DNA from: Novosphingobium sp. JCM 18896
GTDB lineage: Bacteria; Pseudomonadota; Alphaproteobacteria; Sphingomonadales; Sphingomonadaceae
Length of the DNA: 64,000 bases
Reading direction: 5' to 3'
Assembly (NCBI RefSeq): GCF_025938095.1
Contig: NZ_JAPCZF010000003.1
Coordinates: 620,001 to 684,000, forward strand
The notes under the pieces were generated by a model. The model was not told the DNA's origin. It saw only the letters and a program-made list of their open reading frames with translations, and did not search any database. Position 1 is the first letter of the stretch. Each line of letters starts with the position of its first letter. This document shows positions 28,015 through 36,421 of this stretch, one piece after another. A program made the translations under genes and the position numbers.

Positions 28015-28040
28015 TTCGGCGAGAAACCGGATTCGGTTAC
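28015..28040 (-). promoter_or_regulatory. SigF-type autoregulatory promoter
   Basis: On the minus strand, GTAACC (28035-28040) is followed by exactly 16 bases and CGAA (28015-28018). This equals the GTAACC-N16-CGAA element described for SigF-dependent promoters in Caulobacter. It lies directly before the sigma factor gene, implying autoregulation. Expected transcription starts within a few bases of the ATG. Confidence 0.8.
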
Positions 28041-28095
28041 AGCGCGGTGCGATTATTTTTCCAAGGCTTTGCGATGCGTGTGTCGACGCGTGCGA

Positions 28096-28734
28096 TCAGG
28101 CTCGGGGACAGTGCGCACCGGTCTTGACCCAGGCCTCGATGAGAGCGCCGAAACCCGCCTGCGTGCCAGGCGCCTTGCTGCGGCCTTCTCCGGGCTCCCA
28201 GGCCCAGCCGACCAGATGATCGGTGTTCATGTGCGTGACGATTTGCGCGAGGCTGCGCGATCCGTTGCGCTTGGGATCCTTCAGCTGTTCGCAGATTTGC
28301 GGCAGCGTCAGCCCTTGCCAAGCCATTTCGATCGGCGCGAGTTGCCAGTGCGCATTGCCGGGCACGCTGGCGATGCCGGCGGCGAAAGTCCGGCTGTTGT
28401 CGGCGCCGTGGCAGGTGGCGCAGGGCAGTCCCTTGGGGCCGTGGTTGCCGTCGCTCGAAACCATGAACGGTACGTGCGGTCGCATCGCGTCGCCTTGCGT
28501 CGGCGTGCGCGTGGCCGGATGGCAGTTCAGGCAGCGTGGGCTCTGGATCACCTTGCCCGCCTCGGCGAAGATCGCCGCCGAGCGTTCCGCCTGGTCACGG
28601 ATGGTGCCGAAGCTGGCCACGCTGCGCAGCGGCCTGGCCGGATCGCCCGGGGCGGGTGCCGTCGCCGACCATGTCGCGCTGGCTGCGGTGACCAGAACGG
28701 CGGCGCAGAGCGCGAGGTGCGAGGGCTTGGTCAT
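28096..28734 (-). CDS. Periplasmic c-type cytochrome (partner of the Mo hydroxylase)
   Basis: A 212-residue protein with a signal peptide and two haem-attachment motifs, CLNCH and CATCH, so a dihaem cytochrome c of the periplasm. The ATG overlaps the stop of the molybdenum subunit gene as ATGA, and it is the last gene of that operon, so it is the likely electron acceptor of the hydroxylase. Residues near MAWQGLT and MNTDHLVGW could supply axial Met or His. A fully recognised family name for it is lacking; it resembles the cytochrome partners of isoquinoline oxidoreductase-like clusters. Confidence 0.85.
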   Translation of the reverse strand: MTKPSHLALCAAVLVTAASATWSATAPAPGDPARPLRSVASFGTIRDQAERSAAIFAEAGKVIQSPRCLNCHPATRTPTQGDAMRPHVPFMVSSDGNHGPKGLPCATCHGADNSRTFAAGIASVPGNAHWQLAPIEMAWQGLTLPQICEQLKDPKRNGSRSLAQIVTHMNTDHLVGWAWEPGEGRSKAPGTQAGFGALIEAWVKTGAHCPRA

Positions 28735-30887
28735 ACGCGCTCCACCATCGATGCGGGCAGCGGCAGTTGATGCAGCGGCTTGCCGGTGGCGGCGAAGACG
28801 GCGTTGGCGATCGCCGGCGCGACGATGGCGGTGCCAGGCTCGCCGACGCCGCCGGGATCGTTGCCGTTCTCGATGATGATCACGTCGATCTTCGGCGTGT
28901 TGACCATGCGCACCACCGGCTGGTCGTGGAAATTGGATTCGACGACACGGCCATCGGCGATGGTGATGTTCGAATAGAGCGCGGCGGTCAGTCCGAACAG
29001 CAGGCCGCCCTCGATCTGCTGGCGTACTACGTTGGGATTGACCGCGATGCCGCAGTCGATGACCGCAGTCATGCGCTCGACCTTGAGCTTGCCGCCGTCC
29101 ATCCGGACCTGCGCGACGAGGCCCATGTGGCTCCCGAAGCCCGACTGGATCGCCACGCCGCGCGTCGTACCGGCGGGCAGGGGCTTGCCCCAGCCCGTTT
29201 CCTGGGCGAGCCGATCGAGCAGCACGGCGATCCGCGACTTGGGCGGCAGCAGGCGGCGGCGGTATTCGACCGGGTCCACACCGGCCTTGGCGGCCAGTTG
29301 GTCCATCACCGTTTCGACCACGAAGCCGTTGCGCGTTTCGCCGACGCCGCGCCAGTTGCCGACCAGCAGGCCGTCGGGCGGATCGTTGCGCACGTAGTCG
29401 ACCATGAGGTTGGGGAATGCGTAGGGCCCGGTCGCGGCATTGGTCGCGTCGACGTCGACGCCGTCCTTCCACAGCAGCGAGGGCAGGAACCAGAGCATGA
29501 TCGCCGGCGCGACGATCCGGTGATCGAAGGCCAGGGGATTGCCCTTGGCGTCGAGCGCCACGCGCACGCGGCTGTGGTTGTGATAGCGATAGGCGTCCTG
29601 CCGCGTGTCTTCCTCACGGCTCCAGACCACCTTGACCGGCGCCTTGACCTGGCGGGCGATGAGCGCCGCCTGGACGATCCATTCGGACTGCAGCCTTCGC
29701 CCGAAGCCGCCGCCGATCAGGTAGGAATTCACTTTCACCCGATCTTCGTCGAGCCCGAGTGCCTTGGCCACGTCGATCCGCGCGCGGCCGGGAACCTGGC
29801 TGCCGACCCAGATCTCGCAGGCACCATCACGCACTTCGACCGTGCAGTTGAGCGGTTCCATCGCGGCATGGGCCAGCATCGGCATGCGATAGTCGGCCTC
29901 GAAGGTGCTGGCCGCGCCGGCGAAGGCCTTGGCGACGTCACCCTTCGTCGCGGCGGTCACGCCCTTGCGATCGAGCGCGGCATCGGCCTGCTTGACGAGG
30001 GCCTCGGTCGACAGGTCGGTCAGCCCGCCGTCCCAGTGGGGCTCGAGCATGGCGAGGCCCTTGCGCGCGGCGCCGGTATGGCGACCGACCACGGCGACGG
30101 CATTGGCCAGCCGCACGACCTGGGTGACGCCGGCCACGGCCAGCGCGGGCTTGTCGTCGACCGCGCCAAGCTTACCGCCGATCACCGGGCTGGCCTGGAC
30201 CGCGGCATAGACCATCCCTGGCCGTCGCACGTCGAGCCCGAACACCGCCGAGCCATCGACTTTCGCGGCGCTGTCGACACGCGGGGCTGCGGTGCCGATC
30301 ACCTTGAAGCCGCCGGTCTTGACCGGAGGATCGGCGGGGACGGGGACCGAGGCGGCCGCTTGCGCCAGCTCGGAGTAAGCCAGGCTCCGCTTGCTCGCGG
30401 CATGGTGGACGCGGCCATCGGCGACGGTGCAGGTGGCTGCGCCGACGCCCCATCGGCGGGCGGCGGCCTCTACCAGCATGATCCGGGCTGCGGCTGCGGC
30501 CTTGCGGATCGGCATCCATGATCCGGCCAGGCTCGCCGAACCGCCGGTAATCTGCTCGCCGAGGACGGGATGGGCGTAGAGCTTGTTGTCGCCCGGCGCG
30601 AGTACGGTCTTGATCGCTGCCGGCGCCACCGCCAGTTCCTCGGCCGCGAGCATCGCGATCGAGGTCATCGCGCCTTGCCCCATCTCGGCGTAGGGCACGG
30701 TCGCGGTGATCGTGCCGTCGCCGCCGATCGCCAGGAACGCGTTGGGCCGGAACGTGGCTTCGGCGGCCATTGCGGTGCGTGGCGCCAGCAGCGGGAAGCC
30801 CAGGGTCAGGCCGCCGGTGCCGGCGAGGCAGACCGCGAGGAAGCGGCGCCGGTCAGTGGTCATGGCGGCGTTGGTCGGAGCCTTCAT
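28731..30887 (-). CDS. Molybdopterin-binding subunit of a xanthine-dehydrogenase-family hydroxylase (IorB-like)
   Basis: A 718-residue catalytic subunit. The N-terminus has a twin-arginine signal (TTDRRRFLAVCLAGTGGLTL), so the folded cofactor-loaded complex is exported. Molybdopterin-contact segments include YLIGGGFGRRLQSEW and AEMGQG, and the catalytic Glu lies in GGVGEPGTAIVAPAIANAVF. The two-subunit layout (2Fe-2S plus Mo, no FAD subunit) is that of isoquinoline 1-oxidoreductase and related aldehyde oxidases. Substrate unknown. It begins one base after the 2Fe-2S gene and overlaps the cytochrome gene. Confidence 0.92.
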   Translation of the reverse strand: MKAPTNAAMTTDRRRFLAVCLAGTGGLTLGFPLLAPRTAMAAEATFRPNAFLAIGGDGTITATVPYAEMGQGAMTSIAMLAAEELAVAPAAIKTVLAPGDNKLYAHPVLGEQITGGSASLAGSWMPIRKAAAAARIMLVEAAARRWGVGAATCTVADGRVHHAASKRSLAYSELAQAAASVPVPADPPVKTGGFKVIGTAAPRVDSAAKVDGSAVFGLDVRRPGMVYAAVQASPVIGGKLGAVDDKPALAVAGVTQVVRLANAVAVVGRHTGAARKGLAMLEPHWDGGLTDLSTEALVKQADAALDRKGVTAATKGDVAKAFAGAASTFEADYRMPMLAHAAMEPLNCTVEVRDGACEIWVGSQVPGRARIDVAKALGLDEDRVKVNSYLIGGGFGRRLQSEWIVQAALIARQVKAPVKVVWSREEDTRQDAYRYHNHSRVRVALDAKGNPLAFDHRIVAPAIMLWFLPSLLWKDGVDVDATNAATGPYAFPNLMVDYVRNDPPDGLLVGNWRGVGETRNGFVVETVMDQLAAKAGVDPVEYRRRLLPPKSRIAVLLDRLAQETGWGKPLPAGTTRGVAIQSGFGSHMGLVAQVRMDGGKLKVERMTAVIDCGIAVNPNVVRQQIEGGLLFGLTAALYSNITIADGRVVESNFHDQPVVRMVNTPKIDVIIIENGNDPGGVGEPGTAIVAPAIANAVFAATGKPLHQLPLPASMVERV

Positions 30888-30888
30888 G

Positions 30889-31359
30889 TCACGCCACCCG
30901 CTGCTTGGCCGCGGCGTGGATTGCCGCGCGGATCCGCGGATAGGTGCCGCAGCGGCAGATATTGCCCGTCATGGCTCGGTCGATCGCGGCATCGTCGGGC
31001 GCGGGATCGGCCGTGAGCAGTGCTGTGGCCTGCATGATCTGACCCGCCTGGCAGTAGCCGCACTGGACCACTTCCACCTTGAGCCAAGCATCCTGGACGG
31101 CCTTGCCGACGGGCGTCTTGCCGACCCCCTCGATGGTGAGGACTTCCGCCTCGCCGACGGCCGAGATCGGCGTGACGCAGGATCGTCGCGGCAAGCCATC
31201 GACGTGAACCGTGCAGGCGCCGCACAAGGCGACGCCGCAGCCGAACTTGGTGCCGGTCAGGCCGACCAGATCGCGCAGCGCCCACAGGAGCGGCGTGTCG
31301 GGTTCGGCGTCGACGTCGTGGATTTCGCCATTAACTTTCAGCTTCACGGCATTCCCCAT
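30889..31359 (-). CDS. 2Fe-2S subunit of the molybdenum hydroxylase (IorA-like)
   Basis: A 156-residue electron-transfer subunit. The plant-type cluster ligands are in [18 protein letters not shown] with a fourth Cys in RRSCVTP, and the second cluster is in [13 protein letters not shown] and [12 protein letters not shown]. It has no signal of its own and would be co-exported with the Tat-targeted large subunit, as known for this family. The gene leads the operon and is divergent from a LysR gene across 261 AT-richer bases. Confidence 0.94.
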   Translation of the reverse strand: MGNAVKLKVNGEIHDVDAEPDTPLLWALRDLVGLTGTKFGCGVALCGACTVHVDGLPRRSCVTPISAVGEAEVLTIEGVGKTPVGKAVQDAWLKVEVVQCGYCQAGQIMQATALLTADPAPDDAAIDRAMTGNICRCGTYPRIRAAIHAAAKQRVA

Positions 31360-31429
31360 GAACTGGTTAAAATCAGCGAAAGACAGGATCGCCTCAAGAT
31401 TGCGATTCGTTCAAGTATTATTGTGGGAT

Positions 31430-31491
31430 TTCGATCGATGATGATCGATGTTTCTTTCGAACGGAGCTTATCTATATTCGGATGTATATAG
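31430..31491. promoter_or_regulatory. Candidate LysR operator region
   Basis: Between the divergent hydroxylase operon and LysR gene, ATCGAT is repeated around the motif at 31430-31449, and CTATAT at 31472-31477 is mirrored by ATATAG at 31486-31491. The region is markedly AT-rich for this genome. T-N11-A-like dyads here would suit LysR binding, but the exact site is not determinable by eye. Confidence 0.4.
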
Positions 31492-31620
31492 TATAGGTTG
31501 GCCGTGACGATGTGGCGGTGGTGCGGGTGATCTGATCGCTGGGGTCACAGATTGCGCGACTTTACTGCGCCGGCGCGCTAGCCTTTGCGGCAATCTCCGA
31601 AAACGGATCACAGGTGGGGC

Positions 31621-32526
31621 ATGGACAATCGCGCCGGCGAGATGATGGTGTTCGTTCGCGTGGTCGAGACCGGCAGCTTTTCCGAGGCGGCGCGGAACCT
31701 GCTGATGACGCCTTCGACCGTGTCGAAGCTGATTGCGCGGCTCGAAGCGCGGCTCGGCGTGCGGCTGATCGAGCGGTCGACGCGCCGACTGGCGCTGACC
31801 GGTGAAGAGCAGTTCTACTACGAGCGCAGCCAGGCGCTGCTGGGCCAGCTTGACGAGACCGAGCAGCAGATCGCCCAAGGCGGTGCCGAAGCCGAGGGCC
31901 TCGTCCGCGTGACGTCCTCGGTGACTTTCGGCACGGCGGCGTTGGAGCCGATCCTGCCGGACTTTCTCGAAGCCTATCCGCGGATCGTGGTCGATCTCTC
32001 GCTGTCGGACGATGTCGTGGATCTTTACCTCGATCGCACCGACGTCGCGATCCGCGTGGGCAAGCTCCAGGATTCGAACCTGATGGCGCGCAAGATCGGC
32101 GAGACGCGGCGGCGCATCGCGGCCGCGCCGGCCTATCTCAAGCGTCACGGCGTGCCGCTGACGCCCGAGGACCTGGTCGCGCACAACTGTCTGGGGTTCA
32201 ACTTCCGCCGCGCCAACCCGGTCTGGCCGATGCGCGAGGGCGGGCGCATCGTCGAGCGGATGTTGAGCGGTTCGCTGCTCGTCAACAATGGCGATACCCT
32301 GCGCCGCATGGCGATCGCCGGTGTCGGTGTGATCCGACTGGCCGACTATCATCTGCGCGGCCCCATCGCGCGCGGCGAACTCGTTGAGATTTTGGCCGAC
32401 AGCGACATCGGCGAGACCGACGACGTGCACGCGCTGTTCCGCGGAAGCCAGTTCCTGCCGGCGCGGGTCCGGGCCTTCCTCGATTTCGCGGTGCCGCGGA
32501 TGCAGCGTTTCCTGGCGGAGGGGTGA
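31621..32526 (+). CDS. LysR-family transcriptional regulator
   Basis: A 301-residue regulator. The N-terminal winged helix (MMVFVRVVETGSFSEAARNL then TPSTVSKLIARLEARLGV) is of the subgroup often seen next to catabolic or oxidoreductase genes, followed by an effector-binding domain. The ATG at 31621 has AGGTGGGG upstream; a longer start at 31585 lacks one. Divergent from the three-gene molybdenum hydroxylase operon, which it probably controls. It ends 45 bases from a convergent ABM-fold gene. Confidence 0.9.
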   Translation: MDNRAGEMMVFVRVVETGSFSEAARNLLMTPSTVSKLIARLEARLGVRLIERSTRRLALTGEEQFYYERSQALLGQLDETEQQIAQGGAEAEGLVRVTSSVTFGTAALEPILPDFLEAYPRIVVDLSLSDDVVDLYLDRTDVAIRVGKLQDSNLMARKIGETRRRIAAAPAYLKRHGVPLTPEDLVAHNCLGFNFRRANPVWPMREGGRIVERMLSGSLLVNNGDTLRRMAIAGVGVIRLADYHLRGPIARGELVEILADSDIGETDDVHALFRGSQFLPARVRAFLDFAVPRMQRFLAEG

Positions 32527-32571
32527 GAGAAAAGGGCCGGGACGCGTGGTTCGCCCCGGCCGTTCAGCGCG

Positions 32572-32985
32572 CTACCGCGGGCCATGCCCGAGGACTTCCA
32601 TCCGCATGACCTGAACCCCGCCCTCGGCGAGCTGGGGCAGTTTGGCGAACCAGTCCTTGACGTAGGGCATGGCGTTGTGTGCCTCGAAGTCCGCCAGGCT
32701 GGCAAAGACCTCGTAGAAGACGAAATGGCCGGGCGCTGCGCGATCTTCCTGGAGGAAGTAGACGAGGTTCTTGGGATCGCTGCGGACCAGTGCCACCAGC
32801 GGCAGCGTGGCCTGGCGCAGTTCGGCTTCCTTGCCGGGCTTGGCGCGGACCTCTGCGACGATCGAATAGGCGCCCGCGGGTATCTGGGCGTAGCGGATCC
32901 CCTCGGCTTCGCGAGCCGTGGCGGAGGCGAGCGGCGTGGCGGCCACGAGTGCGGCGATCGCCAGGGTTTTCAGCATGTCGGGCAT
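32572..32985 (-). CDS. Exported antibiotic-biosynthesis-monooxygenase (ABM)-fold protein
   Basis: A 137-residue protein with a signal peptide (LKTLAIAALVAATPLASATA). The mature part is a single dimeric alpha/beta ABM barrel: SIVAEVRAKPGKEAELRQA, LVYFLQEDRAAPGHFVFYEV, then the helix ADFEAHNAMPYVKDW. ABM-fold proteins include small cofactorless oxygenases and haem-degrading enzymes, and also many of unknown role. AGGAGA lies upstream of the ATG at 32983-32985. It follows the VOC gene by 26 bases on the same strand; both products look exported. Confidence 0.83.
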   Translation of the reverse strand: MPDMLKTLAIAALVAATPLASATAREAEGIRYAQIPAGAYSIVAEVRAKPGKEAELRQATLPLVALVRSDPKNLVYFLQEDRAAPGHFVFYEVFASLADFEAHNAMPYVKDWFAKLPQLAEGGVQVMRMEVLGHGPR

Positions 32986-33011
32986 GGTCCGTCTCCTTTC
33001 CCTTCGCACGA

Positions 33012-33869
33012 TCATCGCGCACCGGTCAGCGCGCGCTGGCGGGCGGCGAGGGTGTTGGCGAAGCGCTGCTTGACCGGGCCGATCGCCTTGACGAATTCGA
33101 GCTGTTCGCCCTCGGGGCCCTTGCAGTAGATCAGCTCCCAGCCGTCCGAGGGGGCGACGGTCACCTTGTTGGTGTTGGCGCTCTGCGGCGCGGCCTTGCG
33201 CTCCGCTTCGCTGTTGACGCGGATGATGCGGTTCGCCCGCACCTGGGTCATGCCGCGGCGCGCGGATTCGGCCTCGAGGTCGGTGATGAACTTGTTGAAG
33301 TCGACGTCGTCGCGGACGTGGAAGCAGATGTGCATCATGCGCGGGAAGGCCGGGCTCATGTGCTGGACCGGCTCGGCGAAGGCCTTGGGCCCGCCCATCG
33401 GCTGGTCGGCATTGCGGTATTGCAGCAGCTCGATCACGACGTTGTCGAACTGGATGAAGCGGACGTCGAGCCGCTGGGCGCCGCCGCGCAGGTCGGGAAC
33501 GCCGATCGTGCGCGGATTGACGCCGAGTTCGTTGGCCTGGATGTCCTGATCGGCCAGCAGCGTGTTGTGGACCGTGTCGCCCTGGAAATCGCCATGGCGG
33601 AAGACTTCGGTGCCGCCGAGGACCTCGGTGTAGAACTCGTAGGCGCGCTCCATGTTCTGCACGGTCAGGCCGAAGTGCTGGACGCCCTGCAGCCGGGCGC
33701 CGAGCGCGCCGCTGTTGCGCGCCTCCGGCGAAAGACCGTCGATGCCGCCGGTCGGGGCGGGGGCGGCGAGGGCCGTGCCGGCGGTGGCGGCAGCAACGGC
33801 GGCTCCGGCACCCATCAGCAGGTCGCGGCGGCCGAGGTTCGTCAGATGATCGGTAGCGTGGTCGGACAT
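33012..33869 (-). CDS. Tat-exported VOC-family protein (glyoxalase/dioxygenase fold)
   Basis: A 285-residue protein with a twin-arginine signal (LGRRDLLMGAGAAVAAATAG), unusual for this superfamily, which is mostly cytoplasmic. The mature part has the VOC pattern: VQHFGLTVQNMERAYEFYTE at the start, MMHICFHVRDDVDF in the second half, and YCKGPEGEQLEFV at the end. His and Glu of these segments are plausible metal ligands. The reaction is unknown. Tat export suggests it folds with a metal in the cytoplasm. It lies in the minus-strand run with the ABM protein and aldo/keto reductase. Confidence 0.82.
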   Translation of the reverse strand: MSDHATDHLTNLGRRDLLMGAGAAVAAATAGTALAAPAPTGGIDGLSPEARNSGALGARLQGVQHFGLTVQNMERAYEFYTEVLGGTEVFRHGDFQGDTVHNTLLADQDIQANELGVNPRTIGVPDLRGGAQRLDVRFIQFDNVVIELLQYRNADQPMGGPKAFAEPVQHMSPAFPRMMHICFHVRDDVDFNKFITDLEAESARRGMTQVRANRIIRVNSEAERKAAPQSANTNKVTVAPSDGWELIYCKGPEGEQLEFVKAIGPVKQRFANTLAARQRALTGAR

Positions 33870-33978
33870 GATCGGTCTCCTTTCCTTGCGATCGAGATGC
33901 GCCGATCGCGGGCGCGTGGACCCTTCCGGCAGAAGCGGGGGCTCCTGCCGGTGGGGTATTCGGGGACAATGCCGGGCC

Positions 33979-34989
33979 TCAGTCGGCGGTCGGCAGGGGG
34001 GCGTCGGGATGGACGAGCCCGGCCGCGCGCAGATCGCGCCAGAAGCCGCCGGGAATGATTTCTTCGAGCGCCGCGCGATCCTCGGCGATGCGGCCCGGTC
34101 GGCTGGCGCCGGGGATGACGGCCGCGACGGCGGGATTGGCCAGGGCGAACTGCAGCCCGGCGGCCTTCATGCTGATCCCGTGGCGATCGGCGAGCGCGTT
34201 GATCCGCGCCACCTTGTCGAGAATGGCCGGGGTTGCGGGCGCATATTCGAAGTTTGGCCCGCCGACGAGCGCGCCCGAGCTGTAGGGCCCGCCGACGACG
34301 ATCCCGAGGCCGCGTTCGGCGACCAGCGGCATGACCCGCTGCAGCGCGCGATCGTGGTCGAGCAAGGTGTAGCGGCCGGCGAGCAGGAAAGCGTCGGGGC
34401 GCGGCTCGTCGAGTTCGAGCAGCAGTTCGATCGGTTCAACCCGGTTGACGCCGAGGCCCCAGGCCTTGATCACGCCTTCGTCGCGCATCCGGTCGAGCGC
34501 GCGGAACGCGCCTTTGCGTGCGCTCTCGAAGACGCTGAGCCATTCGTCGCCGTAAAAGTCCTGCGCAACGTCGTGGACGAAGGCCACGTCGATGTGATCG
34601 GTGCCGAGCCGCTTGAGGCTGTCCTCGATCGAGCGGTAGGTGGCGTCTTCGGAATAGTCGTTGACGACCTTGTTGGGGCGGCCGTGGGCGAAGACCCCGC
34701 CCTTGTCGCCGTTGTCGCGGGCGCCGTCTTCGATCTCGTCGAGCACGACGCGGCCGACCTTGGTGCTGATCACGTATTCGTCGCGGGGCTTGCCGGCGAG
34801 GGCGGCGCCCATGCGGATCTCGGCAAGGCCGGCGCCGTAGAACGGCGCATTGTCGAAATAGCGGATGCCGTCGTTCCAGGCGGCTTCGACCGTCGCGCGC
34901 GCTTCCGCTTCGGGAATGTCGCGGAACATGTTGCCGAGCGGCGCGGCGCCGAAGCCGAGCTTGCTGGGGAGGATGTCCTTGAGTGCCAT
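33979..34989 (-). CDS. Aldo/keto reductase (D-threo-aldose 1-dehydrogenase-like)
   Basis: A 336-residue TIM-barrel oxidoreductase. The catalytic tetrad is visible: Asp and Tyr in FDNAPFYGAG, Lys in ISTKVGR and His in DVAFVHDV. The GLGVNRVEPIELLL and PGASRPGRI segments match the aldose/pyridoxal 4-dehydrogenase branch. Cytoplasmic, probably NAD(P)-linked, substrate unknown. AAGG lies upstream of the ATG at 34987-34989. It lies between the VOC gene and the DUF1214-like gene with gaps of 109 and 171 bases, so it may have its own promoter. Confidence 0.88.
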   Translation of the reverse strand: MALKDILPSKLGFGAAPLGNMFRDIPEAEARATVEAAWNDGIRYFDNAPFYGAGLAEIRMGAALAGKPRDEYVISTKVGRVVLDEIEDGARDNGDKGGVFAHGRPNKVVNDYSEDATYRSIEDSLKRLGTDHIDVAFVHDVAQDFYGDEWLSVFESARKGAFRALDRMRDEGVIKAWGLGVNRVEPIELLLELDEPRPDAFLLAGRYTLLDHDRALQRVMPLVAERGLGIVVGGPYSSGALVGGPNFEYAPATPAILDKVARINALADRHGISMKAAGLQFALANPAVAAVIPGASRPGRIAEDRAALEEIIPGGFWRDLRAAGLVHPDAPLPTAD

Positions 34990-35160
34990 GGCTGCTAACC
35001 TTTCGTTCCATCCCGGACGGGGTGTCCGGCGTCGAACTCTGGAATAGGTCACCCTTGGGCGGGGCAGTAGGTAGGCGGTGATCTCAGAACTTTTGAGCCC
35101 GGTTCACAAATAGGCCGTGCCCAAACCAGGCTTCTGTCCGCGGCATGGCGGAAGGCCTGA

Positions 35161-36408
35161 CTAGTCTTCGGCGAACCTGCGGACAAAACCCGTCCGGCGC
35201 AAGGCGATCTGCTCGGCGCGGCTTGCGGTGTCGATCCGCACCACGCCGTCGGGCAGTTCGCGCTCGATCTCGTCGAACCTCACCTGCCGGACGTTCATCC
35301 ACGGATCGGGATTGTCCGTGTCGCGGCGGAAGGCCTGCCAGCGCTGGCCGAAGATCACGCGCTCGAGCCCGCCCGTGTCGATCCAGTTGTGCACGCCGGG
35401 ATCGCGATGGGCGATGACGAAGGTGAAGTCGCCGTCTTCGTCCGCGGCCATCTGCCGCATGTTGAAGCTCGACGTCCGGTTCCAGTAGTCGATCGACATG
35501 TGGAAGGCGTCGGTCAGCATCAGGTTGCGGAATTGCGCGCCGGCGGCGTTTGAGCGGACGATCAGCGCATCGCCGTCGCCGAGTTGCAGATTGCCCTTGG
35601 TCCCGGCCTGCGTCGCCATGCCGCCGAAGGCGGCCGAGGACATCGGCGGGCGAATGTCGTTCGGCGGCTGCCCGGCGCCCGACTGCGTGCAGTAATAGCT
35701 GTAATAGACGTTATCGAGCGCGATCCGCGCGCAATGCTGCGCCATCGCGTCTTCGCTCTTCGCGCCATGGCCGGGGTCGAGCCTGGTCACTGTCAGCGCA
35801 TTAGCGCTTTGCGTGTTCCAGTCTCCCAGGGCGTCGCGGACCATGATGAAATCCGCGCCGGGCTTCGTCTGGATGTGGTTGGGCCGGCCCGCGGCCGGGG
35901 TGTCGTCGACTGTGATCACGAAACTGCCGTCGTGGTCGAATTCCATGTCCAGGCTGTCGAGCAGGGCCTGCGTCACCGGTGAGGCGGTGTTGTCCGCCAT
36001 CAGCGAATAGTTGACCGTCGGCGGCTCGGCGCAGGTCGGGCGTCCCCGAATCTCGTAGCGGCCGCCATGGGCGATCGGGATCGTGCGATAGATGAAGTCG
36101 GGGCTGTCGCCGGCCCAGCGGGACCCGGGTACGTCGCGACCGAACCAGCGATGCGCCGGCGCCATGAAGCGCGCGACTTCGGGATTGTTCGGATCGCCGT
36201 TGGCCGCGCGGAAGGCATGGTGGAACATGTATTCGTCGATCATGTTGTCGAAGCGATCGGCCTGATCGCGCGCCGGCCAGCCGGCAACGTTCTTCCACAG
36301 CATGGTGACCACACCGCGCACGCGCTGCAGGTCCGAGCGCGCGAGCAGCGCCATGGCGCGGTCTTCGATCCGGCGCTGGGCTTCGGTCGCAAGCGGGTTC
36401 GTCACCAT
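35161..36408 (-). CDS. DUF1214-like conserved protein, unknown function
   Basis: A 415-residue protein without signal peptide. The C-terminal half has GNLQLGDGDALIVRS, FHMSIDYWNRTSSFNMRQ, FVIAHRDPGVHNWIDTGG and a final RW pair, the pattern of proteins often labelled DUF1214 and found beside sulfotransferase genes in sphingomonads and mycobacteria. No enzymatic motif is recognised. The ATG at 36406-36408 has AGGA upstream. It follows the sulfotransferase gene by 13 bases, so the two are probably cotranscribed and functionally linked. Confidence 0.72.
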   Translation of the reverse strand: MVTNPLATEAQRRIEDRAMALLARSDLQRVRGVVTMLWKNVAGWPARDQADRFDNMIDEYMFHHAFRAANGDPNNPEVARFMAPAHRWFGRDVPGSRWAGDSPDFIYRTIPIAHGGRYEIRGRPTCAEPPTVNYSLMADNTASPVTQALLDSLDMEFDHDGSFVITVDDTPAAGRPNHIQTKPGADFIMVRDALGDWNTQSANALTVTRLDPGHGAKSEDAMAQHCARIALDNVYYSYYCTQSGAGQPPNDIRPPMSSAAFGGMATQAGTKGNLQLGDGDALIVRSNAAGAQFRNLMLTDAFHMSIDYWNRTSSFNMRQMAADEDGDFTFVIAHRDPGVHNWIDTGGLERVIFGQRWQAFRRDTDNPDPWMNVRQVRFDEIERELPDGVVRIDTASRAEQIALRRTGFVRRFAED

Positions 36409-36421
36409 CGCCAGGGTCCTT

